DNA of 64,000 nt from an uncultured Oscillibacter sp. (GCA_947644365.1 CANRYZ010000002.1:1-64000); one strand, 5' to 3'; shown: positions 51,423 through 59,925, numbered from the stretch's first letter. Program-made: numbers and translations. The notes: a model not told the origin generated them from the sequence alone.

Positions 51423-53135
51423 TTACTGGGCGGTGGAGCCGGCCAGGTACCCCTCCACCCCGGCCAGGGTGGACAGGCCCATGGCCTCCTGGGTGACCTT
51501 CCGGGCCTCGTCCCCCAGCCAGCGGCGGATGGCCGCCCGGGTGGACAGCACCGCCGAGGCGCTGACGGAGAACTCGTCCAGGCCCCAGGTCATCAGCAGG
51601 GGCAGCAGGCGGGGGTCCGCCGCGGCCTCGCCGCACATGCCCACGGGGATGCCCGCCTCCTTGGCGGCGGTGATGACGTTCCGGATGGACCGTAGCACCG
51701 CCGGCTGGAGGGGGGAATAGAGCTTTTCCACCTTGGCGTTGCCCCGGTCCACCGCCATGGTGTACTGGGTCAAATCGTTGGTGCCGATGGAGAAGAAGTC
51801 GCACTCCCGGGCCAGCAGGTCGGCGGTGAGGGCCGCCGCCGGGGTCTCGATCATGGCCCCCAGGGCGATGCCCTTGTCGTAGGGGACGCCGGCCTCCTCC
51901 AGCTCCTTCTTGCACTGTTCCAGCAGCTCCCTGGCGTCCCGCACCTCGTCCACGCAGGTCACCAGGGGCAGCATGATCTTGATGTTGCGGTTCTCCGCCC
52001 CGGCCCGCAGCAACGCCCGGAGCTGGACCTTGTACAACTCCGGCCGGTCCAGGCAGTAGCGGATGGCCCGGTGGCCCAGGAAGGGGTTCTCCTCCTTGTC
52101 CATGCCCAGGTACTCGATGGCCTTGTCCCCGCCCACGTCCAGAGTGCGGATGATGACCTCCTTGCCCTCCATGGTCTGGGAGACGGCCCGGTAGGCCTCG
52201 TACTGCACGGTCTCGTCCGGCACGCTGGTGCGGTTCATAAAGAGGAACTCCGTGCGGAACAGTCCGATGCCCTCCGCGCCGGACTGGGCGGCGGCCTCCG
52301 CCTCCTCGGCGGAGCCGATGTTGGCGTACAGGCCGTATTTCTTGCCGTCGGCGTCCACGGTGGCCTGGTTCCGGTAGACATCCAGAGCGGCCCGGCGCTT
52401 CAAAAACTCCTCCTGGCGGGCCAGGTACTCGCCCCGGGTGCGCTCGTCGGGATTCAAAATGGCGATGCCCTCGCCGCCGTCCACAATGAGGCCGTCGCCG
52501 TCCTTCACGGTGTCCAGCACCTTCTGGACGCTGAGCACCGCGGGCAACTCCAGGGCCCGGGCCAGGATGGCGGAGTGGCTGGTCCTGCCGCCGGTGGCGG
52601 TGAGGATGGCGGCCACATTCTCCTTTTTCAGGCCCACGGTCATGGAGGGGGTCAGGTCCTGGGCCACCAGTACGCTGCCGGCGGGCAGGCGGCTGAGGTC
52701 CACGCCCTCGGCGCCCAGGAGAATGGAGATCAGCCGGGCGCGGATGTCCCGCACGTCGGTGGCCCGTTGGCGCATGAGCTCATCCTCCACGGCGGCGAAC
52801 ATGTCGGCGTACATGGTGCAGATGCTGTCCACCGCCGCCTCGGCGCAGGCGCCGCCGTCGATGGCCTCCTGCATCTGGGAGAGCATGAAGGGGTCGGCCA
52901 GCATGGAGATCTGGCCGGTGAGGATCTCGGACTCCTTCTGCCCCACCCGCTCCCGGATCTCCGCGGCCATGGCGGCGGTGCGCTGGTTGAACCGCTGGAT
53001 GCCCTCCTGGAGCCGGGCCTTCTCGGAGCCCTTGCCGGAGTAGGTGACGCCGGAGTAGTCCAGGCTCTCCTCCCGGACGCAGACGGCCCTGCCAAGGCCG
53101 ATGCCGTCAGAGGCGGCGATTCCCCGCAGAATCAT
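51423..53135 (-). CDS. ptsI: PTS enzyme I
   Basis: A 570-residue phosphoenolpyruvate-protein phosphotransferase. The phospho-histidine H187 lies in GGRTSHSAI, between the N-terminal HPr-binding domain and the C-terminal PEP-binding barrel. The barrel contains GIGLFRTEFLFM, FFSIGTNDLTQY and the catalytic cysteine in GMCGEAA. It transfers phosphate from PEP to HPr. AGGAGGTG precedes the ATG, 13 bp after ptsH. Having it inside the mannitol cluster is unusual. Confidence 0.95.
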   Translation of the reverse strand: MILRGIAASDGIGLGRAVCVREESLDYSGVTYSGKGSEKARLQEGIQRFNQRTAAMAAEIRERVGQKESEILTGQISMLADPFMLSQMQEAIDGGACAEAAVDSICTMYADMFAAVEDELMRQRATDVRDIRARLISILLGAEGVDLSRLPAGSVLVAQDLTPSMTVGLKKENVAAILTATGGRTSHSAILARALELPAVLSVQKVLDTVKDGDGLIVDGGEGIAILNPDERTRGEYLARQEEFLKRRAALDVYRNQATVDADGKKYGLYANIGSAEEAEAAAQSGAEGIGLFRTEFLFMNRTSVPDETVQYEAYRAVSQTMEGKEVIIRTLDVGGDKAIEYLGMDKEENPFLGHRAIRYCLDRPELYKVQLRALLRAGAENRNIKIMLPLVTCVDEVRDARELLEQCKKELEEAGVPYDKGIALGAMIETPAAALTADLLARECDFFSIGTNDLTQYTMAVDRGNAKVEKLYSPLQPAVLRSIRNVITAAKEAGIPVGMCGEAAADPRLLPLLMTWGLDEFSVSASAVLSTRAAIRRWLGDEARKVTQEAMGLSTLAGVEGYLAGSTAQ

Positions 53136-53148
53136 CCCGCACCTCCTG

Positions 53149-53415
53149 TTACATATCGCCCAGGCCGGTCTCCACCAGCTTGACGGCGGCGGCCAGGGCC
53201 TCGGCCTCCTGCTCGCCGGTGCACTGGATCTCGATCTCGCTGCCCTGCTTGATGCAGGAGGCCATGAGGTTCATGATGCTCTTGGCGTTGATGGGCTTGC
53301 CGTTGAAGACGATGGAGACTTCGCTCTGGTACTTGTTCATCTCGGTGACGAACAGCTGGGCGGGACGCATGTGGAGCCCCTGGGGATTGATGACCGTTGT
53401 CTTTGCAGATACCAT
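53149..53415 (-). CDS. ptsH: Phosphocarrier protein HPr
   Basis: An 88-residue HPr. The phospho-histidine is H15 in GLHMRPA, and S46 in NAKSIMNLM matches the regulatory serine of Firmicute HPr (HPr kinase target). It passes phosphate from enzyme I to MtlA IIA, and through Ser46-P could take part in CcpA catabolite control. AAGGAAG lies 9 nt before the ATG. Confidence 0.95.
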   Translation of the reverse strand: MVSAKTTVINPQGLHMRPAQLFVTEMNKYQSEVSIVFNGKPINAKSIMNLMASCIKQGSEIEIQCTGEQEAEALAAAVKLVETGLGDM

Positions 53416-53460
53416 GATGATTGCTTCCTTTCACATTAAAGTAATAATATCATTATGACC

Positions 53461-53476
53461 TTTCAATCATAAATCA
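53461..53476 (-). promoter_or_regulatory. DeoR-like half sites upstream of ptsH
   Basis: On the minus strand TGATTTATGATTGAAA resembles the TGATTGAAAATGATTG sites by the regulator gene, in the 82 bp gap before ptsH. Operator role is inferred. Confidence 0.4.
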
Positions 53477-53497
53477 CACATAGAAGATGGGACGCGC

Positions 53498-54241
53498 TCA
53501 GACCACCGTCACCTCCGTGTAGTCCAGGAACTCCCGGTCCGGGGCGCGGTCGGTGATGACGGCCGCCTCGTCGATCTGGAGCACCGACGCCGCGCCAATG
53601 CGGCCGAATTTGCTGGAGTCCACCAGCATGTAGGTCTGCCGGGCCCGAGCGGCCGCCAGAGCCTTCACCGCCGCGTCCTCCGGGTCCGCCACGGTGAAGC
53701 CCTCCCGCACCGTAACGCCGCCGGCCCCCAGAAAGGCCTTGGTGAAGTTATAGCGCCGCAGGGAGTCCATGGTCTCCGCCCCGGCGGCGGAGGCGGTGTC
53801 CCGCCGCAGGGCACCCCCCGCCACGTACACCCGTAGATCCCGCTCCAGCAGCCAGAAGGCGCACTCCATGCCGTTGGTGACGAATAGGGCCCCCGTGGGC
53901 TTGAGGTGCTCCGTCATCCGCATGACGGTGCTGCCGCCGTCCAGAAAAACCACGTCGTCGTCCTCGATCAGGGCGGCGGCGTACCGGGCGATGCGCTCCT
54001 TCTCTGGAATGTGCTGCCCCCGCTTGACGGACATCTCCGGCTCCTGGCTGAGAAATTCGCTGTTCAGCTGCACCGCGCCGCCGTGGACCTTGTTGAGCCT
54101 GCCCTGGGCCGCCAGGGTGTTCAGGTCCCGGCGGATGGTGGCCTCCGACGCCCCGGTGACCTGGCACAGGTCCGTGACGCTGACGGCCCGCCGCTGGGCC
54201 AGCTCCGTTAAGATCGCCTCCGCGCGCTGTTCTGCCAGCAT
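53498..54241 (-). CDS. DeoR family transcriptional regulator of sugar use
   Basis: A 247-residue regulator. The N-terminal DeoR helix-turn-helix (about 6-55, VTDLCQVTGASEATIRRDLNTL) ends in the signature GRLNKVHGGA. A sugar-phosphate-binding effector domain (about 75-245) contains FLDGGSTVMRM, VTNG, YVAGGALR and GAGGV. Gene order with ptsH-ptsI-mtlA and mtlD points to mannitol-1-phosphate or a similar phosphosugar as effector. Repeats around its promoter suggest autoregulation. Confidence 0.88.
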   Translation of the reverse strand: MLAEQRAEAILTELAQRRAVSVTDLCQVTGASEATIRRDLNTLAAQGRLNKVHGGAVQLNSEFLSQEPEMSVKRGQHIPEKERIARYAAALIEDDDVVFLDGGSTVMRMTEHLKPTGALFVTNGMECAFWLLERDLRVYVAGGALRRDTASAAGAETMDSLRRYNFTKAFLGAGGVTVREGFTVADPEDAAVKALAAARARQTYMLVDSSKFGRIGAASVLQIDEAAVITDRAPDREFLDYTEVTVV

Positions 54242-54260
54242 GGGTTCACCCTCTCTCCGG

Positions 54261-54347
54261 TTGATTGGAAATGATTGCTTTCTCTTCTGAAATTATAATA
54301 CCGTCTATTACAATCAAAGTCAATACAAAACCAATCATTTTCAATCA
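54261..54347 (-). promoter_or_regulatory. Regulator promoter flanked by two operators
   Basis: On the minus strand TTGACT (54323-54318), 17 bp, TATTAT (54300-54295). TGATTGAAAATGATTG (54347-54332, minus) lies upstream, and TGATTGGAAATGATTG, in the opposite orientation (54262-54277, plus), downstream. The two 16 bp sites differ at one base and bracket the promoter. Confidence 0.7.
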
Positions 54348-54422
54348 CAAAAAGCGCGGGGTGTTTTTGTGCGATTTACCAGCATTCCCAAAACAGACCG
54401 GAGAGAAGTGTGAAAAACGACC

Positions 54423-54459
54423 AAAAAAATGCCCCCGGCGCAGGTTTGCGCCGGGGGGC
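54423..54459 (-). terminator. Terminator after mtlD
   Basis: On the minus strand GCCCCCCGGCGCA / TGCGCCGGGGGC is followed by ATTTTTTT, so mtlD and the regulator-ptsHI-mtlA genes are separate transcripts. Confidence 0.9.
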
Positions 54460-54477
54460 AGGTGCGATCAGAGTCGA

Positions 54478-55629
54478 TCAGAGAAGGGCCAGGGCCCGGT
54501 ACACGTCCAGGATACGCCCGGCCAGGGGGTCCTCCGGTTTCAGGCCGGTATAGGACGCCAGGGCCGCCGCGGGGCCCTCGGCCCGGATCTTCTTCTGGAG
54601 CTCCGCGCTCTGGGGGTCGTCGGGGCAGTCGAAGCGGAGGGCCGCCGCCGCGCCGAAGAGCAGGTGGTCCACCGGCAGGCCGTAGGAGGCGGTGGTCACC
54701 AGGGGCTTGATGAGCCGGTCGCCGGACTCCAGCTTCCGGATGGGCTCCCGGCCCACCCGGAGCACCTCGTCCTCCAGGAAGGGATTCTGGTAGCGGGCGA
54801 AGATCTTCTCCACATAGGCGTGATGGACGTCGGGATCAAAGCCGAACTCCCGGATCAGGCCCTCGCCGCTCTCGGAGATGGCGGCGTGGACGATGTTTCC
54901 GACGGCGGGGTCGGCGATGCTGTCCTTGATGGTCTTGAAGCCCTTCATATAGCCCAGATAGGCGCAGATGGCGTGGCCGCTGTTGAGGGTGAAGAGCTTG
55001 CGCTCCAGGTAGGCCATGAGATTGTCGGCGAAGGTCAGGCCGTCGATGTCCGGCTTCTCGCCCTTCCAGGCGGAGGCCTCCACGTCCCACTCGCAGTAGC
55101 GCTCCACCGCCGCGTCTAGGATGTTGTCAAAGCCGGGCTTGGGGCAGATGCGGTCCACGGCGCAGTCGGCAAAGCCGATGTGCTCGTCCAGGAAGGCGGT
55201 CTCCTCCCCGCTCAGGTGCTTGAGCACCTCGTTTTTCAGCCGGGTGGTGGTCCGCAGGCCGTTCTCACAGCAGACCACGTTCATGGGGGCGGTGTTCCCG
55301 GCGGCCTTCCGGGCCTGGATGCCGGTCGCGATGGCCCCCGCGATGATGGGCAGCACATTGGGGCCCACGGCGGTGGTGATGAGGTCGCACTGGGCCACCT
55401 TCTGGGCAAACTCCGGAGCGTTGGAGAGAACGCCGTCCACATTGCTGATGGCGATCTCGCCGGGCTCCCTGTCCAGGATGTGCACGGTGTAGCCGTGGTC
55501 CCGGTTCAGGGCCTCGATGATGGGCTCCACCACGTCGGCGAAAGTGACGTGCCAGCCCGCCTGGGAGAGAAGTGCGCCGATAAAGCCCCGGCCGATGTTG
55601 CCGGCGCCGATCTGAATTGCCTGTTTCAT
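54478..55629 (-). CDS. mtlD: Mannitol-1-phosphate 5-dehydrogenase
   Basis: A 383-residue polyol dehydrogenase. The NAD motif GAGNIGRGFIG begins at residue 8. Catalytic-site segments include CENGLRTTTRLK, the lysine region LERKLFTLNSGHAICAYLGY and the helical C-terminal domain of the long-chain mannitol dehydrogenase family. It oxidises mannitol-1-phosphate to fructose-6-phosphate. CAGGAGGAGCT precedes the ATG. Confidence 0.95.
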   Translation of the reverse strand: MKQAIQIGAGNIGRGFIGALLSQAGWHVTFADVVEPIIEALNRDHGYTVHILDREPGEIAISNVDGVLSNAPEFAQKVAQCDLITTAVGPNVLPIIAGAIATGIQARKAAGNTAPMNVVCCENGLRTTTRLKNEVLKHLSGEETAFLDEHIGFADCAVDRICPKPGFDNILDAAVERYCEWDVEASAWKGEKPDIDGLTFADNLMAYLERKLFTLNSGHAICAYLGYMKGFKTIKDSIADPAVGNIVHAAISESGEGLIREFGFDPDVHHAYVEKIFARYQNPFLEDEVLRVGREPIRKLESGDRLIKPLVTTASYGLPVDHLLFGAAAALRFDCPDDPQSAELQKKIRAEGPAAALASYTGLKPEDPLAGRILDVYRALALL

Positions 55630-55821
55630 AGCTCCTCCTGATTCAATGGCGTTTTTAGGGCCTGTCCACATAAAGCGAGACGCGGGCTTGTGAGAACAGG
55701 TCCCGGGCGGCCGGGGCCGCTGCTGGGGGTAGTATACCACGTTCCTCCGACTTGGGCAAGGCGAAATCAAAAAGTGATTTTATTTGACTGAAACTGCTTG
55801 CAGATCGGGCCGAAATCGGCT

Positions 55822-55852
55822 TTTCAATCACAACGGAAGCTGGTTTCAATCA
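55822..55852 (-). promoter_or_regulatory. Twin DeoR-like half sites upstream of mtlD
   Basis: On the minus strand TGATTGAAA occurs at 55852-55844 and 55830-55822, exactly 22 bp apart, that is two helical turns, same face. The half site is shared with the sites near the regulator and ptsH. No strong sigma-A boxes are seen in 55630-55821, so this promoter may need activation. Confidence 0.5.
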
Positions 55853-55884
55853 AAGGGGCAGGGCGCGAAGCGCCCTGCCCCTTG
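55853..55884 (-). terminator. Terminator after dpaL
   Basis: A 12 bp stem GGGGCAGGGCGC / GCGCCCTGCCCC, followed on the minus strand by TTTGATT. Confidence 0.75.
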
Positions 55885-55900
55885 ATGCTCAAAGCCTGCG

Positions 55901-57115
55901 TCAGACCGTGGCGTACTCCCCGTCCCAGATCACCTTCCGGAATTTCAGGGGGTCCGTATTGCCCTCGGTGGAGAACATCAGCACCTGGCTGAACCGGTCC
56001 AGGCCGATGGCCTCCCGGAGCTCCCTGTACCAGTCGTCCTCCATCAGGGTGGCGATGAGGCCCATGCCCACCGCGCCGCTCTCCCCGGAAATCACCGTGG
56101 GGTCGCCCTTCACGGGCACCGCCAGCATCCGCATCCCCCGGGCGCTGACCCAGTCGGGGCAGGAGACGAAGGCGGAGACGTGGTTGCGCAGGATGTCCCA
56201 GGAGATGGTGTTGGGCTCGCCGCAGGCCAGGCCCGCCATGATGGTCTTGAGGTCGCCGGTCACGGTCCGGGGGCTGCCGTCCCCGGCCAGGGCGCCCTGG
56301 TAGAGGCAGTCCGCCGCCATGGCCTCCATGACGATGAACTTGGGGGGATCGTTGGGGAAGAGGTTGGTGAAGTAGCCCACCACGGCTCCCGCCAGGCTCC
56401 CCACGCCGGCCTGGATGAACACGTGGGTGGGACGGTTCACCCCCAGCTGCCGCAGCTGCTCTGCGGACTCGCTGGCCATGGTGCCGTAGCCCTGCATGAT
56501 CCAGGAGGGGATCTCCTCGTAGCCGTCCCAGGCGGTGTCCTGGACGATGACGCCGTGCTCCGTTTTCTCGGCCTCGGCGGCGGCCAGGCGAACGCAGTCG
56601 TCGTAGTTGAGCTCCTCGATGGTGACCTGGGCGCCCTCCTTGGCGATGTTGTCAAACCGGGGCTTGCTGCTGCCCTTGGGCATGTGGACCACCGCCTTCT
56701 GGCCCAGCTTGTGGGCCGCCCAGGCCACGCCCCGGCCGTGGTTGCCGTCGGTGGCGGTGAAGAAGGTGGCCTGGCCGAACTCCCGGCGGAAGGCCTCGCT
56801 GGTCAGATAGTCGTAGGTCATCTCGGACACGTCCCGGCCCATCTCCTGGGCGATGTACCGGGCCATGGCGAAGGAGCCGCCCAGCACCTTGAAGGCGTTG
56901 AGGCCGAAGCGGTGGGCCTCGTTCTTCACAAACAGGCCGCCCAGCCCCAGGTACGCGGCCATGCCGCTGAGCTGGTCCAGGGGGGTGATGGAATACTGGG
57001 GAAAGCTGCTGTGGAAAAAGCGGGCCTTGGCCACGCTGGGCAGGGACATGACGCCCAGCTGCCGGTCCTCGCTCCTGGGCATACGGTTGACGGTCCACTT
57101 GATGGCCTCTCTCAT
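55901..57115 (-). CDS. dpaL: Diaminopropionate ammonia-lyase
   Basis: A 404-residue fold-type II PLP enzyme. The Schiff-base lysine is K76 in NAFKVLGG, TATDGNHGRGVAWAA binds the cofactor phosphate, and AGVGSLAGAVVGY and SGESGAVG follow. It degrades 2,3-diaminopropionate to pyruvate and two ammonia. No ygeW/ygeY/hydA-type purine genes accompany it, so its role may be simple amino acid disposal. GGAGGAAAC sets the ATG at 57115. Promoter TTGCTT (57234-57229), 16 bp, TATGAT (57212-57207), minus strand. Confidence 0.92.
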   Translation of the reverse strand: MREAIKWTVNRMPRSEDRQLGVMSLPSVAKARFFHSSFPQYSITPLDQLSGMAAYLGLGGLFVKNEAHRFGLNAFKVLGGSFAMARYIAQEMGRDVSEMTYDYLTSEAFRREFGQATFFTATDGNHGRGVAWAAHKLGQKAVVHMPKGSSKPRFDNIAKEGAQVTIEELNYDDCVRLAAAEAEKTEHGVIVQDTAWDGYEEIPSWIMQGYGTMASESAEQLRQLGVNRPTHVFIQAGVGSLAGAVVGYFTNLFPNDPPKFIVMEAMAADCLYQGALAGDGSPRTVTGDLKTIMAGLACGEPNTISWDILRNHVSAFVSCPDWVSARGMRMLAVPVKGDPTVISGESGAVGMGLIATLMEDDWYRELREAIGLDRFSQVLMFSTEGNTDPLKFRKVIWDGEYATV

Positions 57116-57149
57116 AGTCGGTTTCCTCCAGAAACATGTATTTTCGTTT

Positions 57150-57171
57150 GGGTCTGTTTTAAAACAGACCC
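57150..57171. promoter_or_regulatory. 22 bp perfect palindrome in dpaL leader
   Basis: GGGTCTGTTTT followed by its exact inverse AAAACAGACCC, between the dpaL promoter and ribosome site. It could be an operator or an mRNA hairpin. Confidence 0.6.
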
Positions 57172-57318
57172 CAGGGGCACCCCAAAAAATTTTTGCTTCC
57201 AGAGACATCATACCATAGAAAATAAAAAAAGCAAGACAAAAACTAAAAATTTTTTAGGGAAACTGAAAAAATGTCAGAACTGGGCCGGATACGGATTGGC
57301 CATACGCCGCGTGCTCTA

Positions 57319-57347
57319 TTGCGTTACTTATCCAAATATGATATAAT
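57319..57347 (+). promoter_or_regulatory. Promoter with a 300 nt non-coding leader
   Basis: TTGCGT (57319-57324), 17 bp, TATAAT (57342-57347) with extended TGA. The next credible gene starts at 57649, beyond a giant-hairpin element, so the promoter reads either an RNA or a long leader. Confidence 0.6.
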
Positions 57348-57450
57348 TGTTATAAAAGCAGGAAGAACCGGGCCGGCCACTCCTGAAAACGGCAGTTTCC
57401 CGCTCAAAATCACGGCTCATTTGACCGGACCGCGGCCTATGGGGTGTAAG

Positions 57451-57631
57451 CCGCTTATTTGGAACTTGTATTCACAACCGCTGAACGCCGTCTGAGCGGG
57501 TTTTTTCCCGCCATACTGCGTCAATTTCCCTTGAAATCCAACAGGATTCCCGCGGGAAATTTCCTTGTCTGGTGAGAGAATCCCTCGCCCATTCGGTATT
57601 CCCCGGTTATGGATACAGGTTCTTATTTCGG
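57451..57631. repeat. Giant-hairpin element (MITE-like), copy 2
   Basis: A 181 bp non-coding element related to 28284-28444. The outer arms 57451-57480 and 57604-57631 are imperfect inverted repeats; GAACTTGTATTCACAACCG matches its inverse at 16 of 19 positions. Inner arms pair through GAGCGGGTTTTTTCCCG and the CCCTCGCCC region. The core CCGCCATACTGCGT is identical in both copies. It ends 6 bp before the ribosome site of the next gene. Confidence 0.7.
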
Positions 57632-57648
57632 AAATTGGAGGGAAAAAT

Positions 57649-58191
57649 ATGAGTGACAATTTCGAGTATGAAAGCGCCAGGGAGTATTTATGGCACGATG
57701 GGTTCGACCCGGATGAACTCTCCGAAATCCCCCAGAAGCGTGATGCTTTTTTGAGAAAAAACGGAATTGATCCGGACCAATTTAAACCTGAGAGTTTTCG
57801 AAAGGGTAGAGGCCGGGGTGGTTCCGGCAAAAATTCCGGCGGCTCAAGCAGCAGTGGAACAAGCGGCTGTTTTCTGACGACCGCTTGTGTGCGGGCGAAA
57901 AATCTCCCGGATGATTGTGATGAGCTTGAAACCCTGCGGGCTTTCCGGGACTCTTATATGATGTCGACTGAACAGCGGCAAGCTGAAATCGAATACTACT
58001 ATGAGATCGCCCCCGCGATTGTTGCTTCTATCAACGATTTGCCCAACGCGGATGAGATCTGGGAAAACATATTTGAACAAATAATCGTCCCCGCTGTAAG
58101 CCTGATAAAACAGAATAAACTGGATGATTCGTACACGCTTTATAAAAACTGCGTTCTTCTGCTCCAAACCCGCTTTATATCAGTCTGCTGA
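57649..58191 (+). CDS. CFI-box family protein, unknown function
   Basis: A 180-residue protein of low GC. An acidic N-terminal part (1-50) and a Gly/Ser/Lys-rich linker (51-73) lead to a motif CFLTTAC (74-80) with PDDCDELETLRAFRDSYM (87-104). The CF-x-TTA ... DDC-E-L-LR-FRD pattern is the CFI-box module found in many small bacterial proteins of unknown role. GGAGGG precedes the ATG. Composition and neighbouring hairpin element suggest a mobile or recently gained segment. Confidence 0.7.
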   Translation: MSDNFEYESAREYLWHDGFDPDELSEIPQKRDAFLRKNGIDPDQFKPESFRKGRGRGGSGKNSGGSSSSGTSGCFLTTACVRAKNLPDDCDELETLRAFRDSYMMSTEQRQAEIEYYYEIAPAIVASINDLPNADEIWENIFEQIIVPAVSLIKQNKLDDSYTLYKNCVLLLQTRFISVC

Positions 58192-58269
58192 TCGTACACA
58201 TAGCGGAATCCTCGGTCCATGGTATCCTGATAGCTATTGTATCATGGCCAACCCATAAAAATAAGATTC

Positions 58270-58304
58270 AGGCGGTTAGCATGAACAATGCTAACCGCCT
58301 TTTC
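58270..58304 (+). terminator. Terminator downstream of CFI-box gene
   Basis: A 12 bp perfect stem GGCGGTTAGCAT / ATGCTAACCGCC, then TTTT. Confidence 0.92.
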
Positions 58305-58395
58305 CGGTACGGTGTGTGTTCATTTTCGCGGCTTCCCCCTCCGACCGCTGGCGACAGCGGCCTTCTCGATACGGCGGAACGCCGGGAGCGCGGCT

Positions 58396-58761
58396 CTACC
58401 CGGCGCTTGTCTCGTATTTGGAGTAGCATTCGCCTGAGGAGGTCTCCACCTTCGCGTATACCACGCTCTGGTCGAGGGCGGAGGAGTAGAGCTCCGTTTC
58501 CGCCGGGAGCGCGTTGGAGTAAAAATTCTCATGCGCCATGGGTTCGTTCTGCGGAACGACTTCCGCGATGGAGCCAATGTACCCGGCATCATCCGGTATC
58601 TCGGAAACCGTATAGCTGGTCCCGCGATAAATGGCATCGTTTACAAAAATCTGCGGAGGATAATCCGAACCCTGAGGAGCTGTTTTTTGGTTCATGAGGT
58701 ATGGCGCGAAGGCCAGGACTCCGATGAGAAAAGGGAGGATGATGAGATCCCGGTATTTCAT
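58396..58761 (-). CDS. Small membrane-anchored protein, unknown
   Basis: A 121-residue protein. An N-terminal membrane anchor or uncleaved signal (MKYRDLIILPFLIGVLAFAPYL) precedes an exported, Tyr/Ser/Glu-rich domain with segments VNDAIYRGTSY and IPDDAGYIGSI. No family recognised. AAAGGAG is 9 nt from the ATG at 58761 and abuts a TTG at 58770, so the ATG is preferred. It is transcribed in the same direction as, and 63 bp downstream of, the CapA-like gene, so the two may share a transcript. Confidence 0.6.
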   Translation of the reverse strand: MKYRDLIILPFLIGVLAFAPYLMNQKTAPQGSDYPPQIFVNDAIYRGTSYTVSEIPDDAGYIGSIAEVVPQNEPMAHENFYSNALPAETELYSSALDQSVVYAKVETSSGECYSKYETSAG

Positions 58762-58824
58762 CTGTTCCAACTCCTTTCACTTCTGCTTGAAAAATGCCCA
58801 AACGGCGGGGGCCCCGTCCGTTGG

Positions 58825-59925
58825 TCAATAGGGGGATTTGATCCTGCCGTCCATGAAGTCCAGCACCCGCTGTGCCTGCTCCTCGTCGGTGATGGGGGCG
58901 GGACAGTAGTTGTTCACCTTGCCGGTGTAGACATAGCAGGGGATCAGCTCCGAGGCGGCGCTCACCAGCGCCCCGTCCTTTACCGTCAGGGTCAGCCGGT
59001 AGATGAGGGTGCGGTTCTTGGGATACCGGCTGCCGCCGTAGCAGAAGTTGCCCAGGGAGTAGACGATCTCCCTGTCCTTATAGACCTCCCGGGGCTGGAG
59101 CACGTGGGGATGGTTGCCCAGCACCAGGTCCGCCCCGGCGTCCACCAGGCGGCGGGAGGCCCGGACCTTCCAGGCCTCCGGGGTGTGGACGCCCTCCTTG
59201 CCCCCGTGGTAGAAGACGATCTGGAAGTCGGACTCCGCCTCCGCCGCCTGGAGCCGCCTGACGATGGAGGCGGCCTGGCCCTCGTTCCACAGGCCGTTGC
59301 AGATCACGGCCACGCGGAAGCCGTTTTTCTCCAGGTAGAGGGGGTGGGTGTTGTCGCCGTATTGGAGTCCCGCCTCCGTGACGGCCTTGACCGTATCTTT
59401 ATAGCCCCCGGCGCCGTAGTCGCCGGTGTGGTTGTTGGCCAGGGACACGGCCTCCACCCCGGAGGAGGTGAGAATGGCGGTGTTCTTCGTGCCGCTGCGG
59501 AACCAGAAGGCCGGGTCCGTGGTCTTCTCCCGGGGGGGCAGGCGGCGGTCGGTGAGCACGGTCTCCAGGTTTACCACGGTGAAGTCGTCCTCGTCGAAGA
59601 TGGGCTTGACGTTCTGGAGAAAGTACGTCGGCTCCTGCCTGGCGGCGTAGTCCAGAAAATTCCCCGCCGCCCGCTGGCCGTGGCCGGAGGCCAGCAGCAT
59701 GTCCCCTGTGAAGGAGAGGACCATGGTGAAGGCCCCGTCCTCCTCCGCTGTCTCCTCCTCAGGGGTCTGGGGCTCCGCCGGCTCCTCCGGGGGCGCCGGG
59801 GGAAGGGGCTCGTGGAGGACCGCCGCTTTGACCCGCAGGGGCTCCGCCGGGGCGGCAGGGGCCAGGACGGGGCAGACGGCCACCCAGAGGGCCGCCAGCA
59901 GAGCGGGTAAATATCTAAAATTCAT
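58825..59925 (-). CDS. CapA family protein (poly-gamma-glutamate synthesis type)
   Basis: A 366-residue exported protein. A signal peptide (1-24) and a Pro/Glu-rich linker (about 25-65) precede a CapA metallophosphatase-like domain. Its motifs are FTGDMLLA, VVNLETVLTD, SLANNHTGDYG, HGGKEGVHTP, LGNHPHVLQP and SLGNFCYG. The family is linked to capsule or polyglutamate export, but no capB/capC genes are near and most members are of unknown substrate. GGAGGG sets the start; TCGACT/TATATT (59995-59967, minus) may be the promoter. Confidence 0.85.
   Translation of the reverse strand: MNFRYLPALLAALWVAVCPVLAPAAPAEPLRVKAAVLHEPLPPAPPEEPAEPQTPEEETAEEDGAFTMVLSFTGDMLLASGHGQRAAGNFLDYAARQEPTYFLQNVKPIFDEDDFTVVNLETVLTDRRLPPREKTTDPAFWFRSGTKNTAILTSSGVEAVSLANNHTGDYGAGGYKDTVKAVTEAGLQYGDNTHPLYLEKNGFRVAVICNGLWNEGQAASIVRRLQAAEAESDFQIVFYHGGKEGVHTPEAWKVRASRRLVDAGADLVLGNHPHVLQPREVYKDREIVYSLGNFCYGGSRYPKNRTLIYRLTLTVKDGALVSAASELIPCYVYTGKVNNYCPAPITDEEQAQRVLDFMDGRIKSPY

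Noticed and set aside
57271..57495. 74-codon frame upstream of hairpin copy 2
   Set aside because: It begins before and runs through a strong promoter and into the hairpin arm; no ribosome site.
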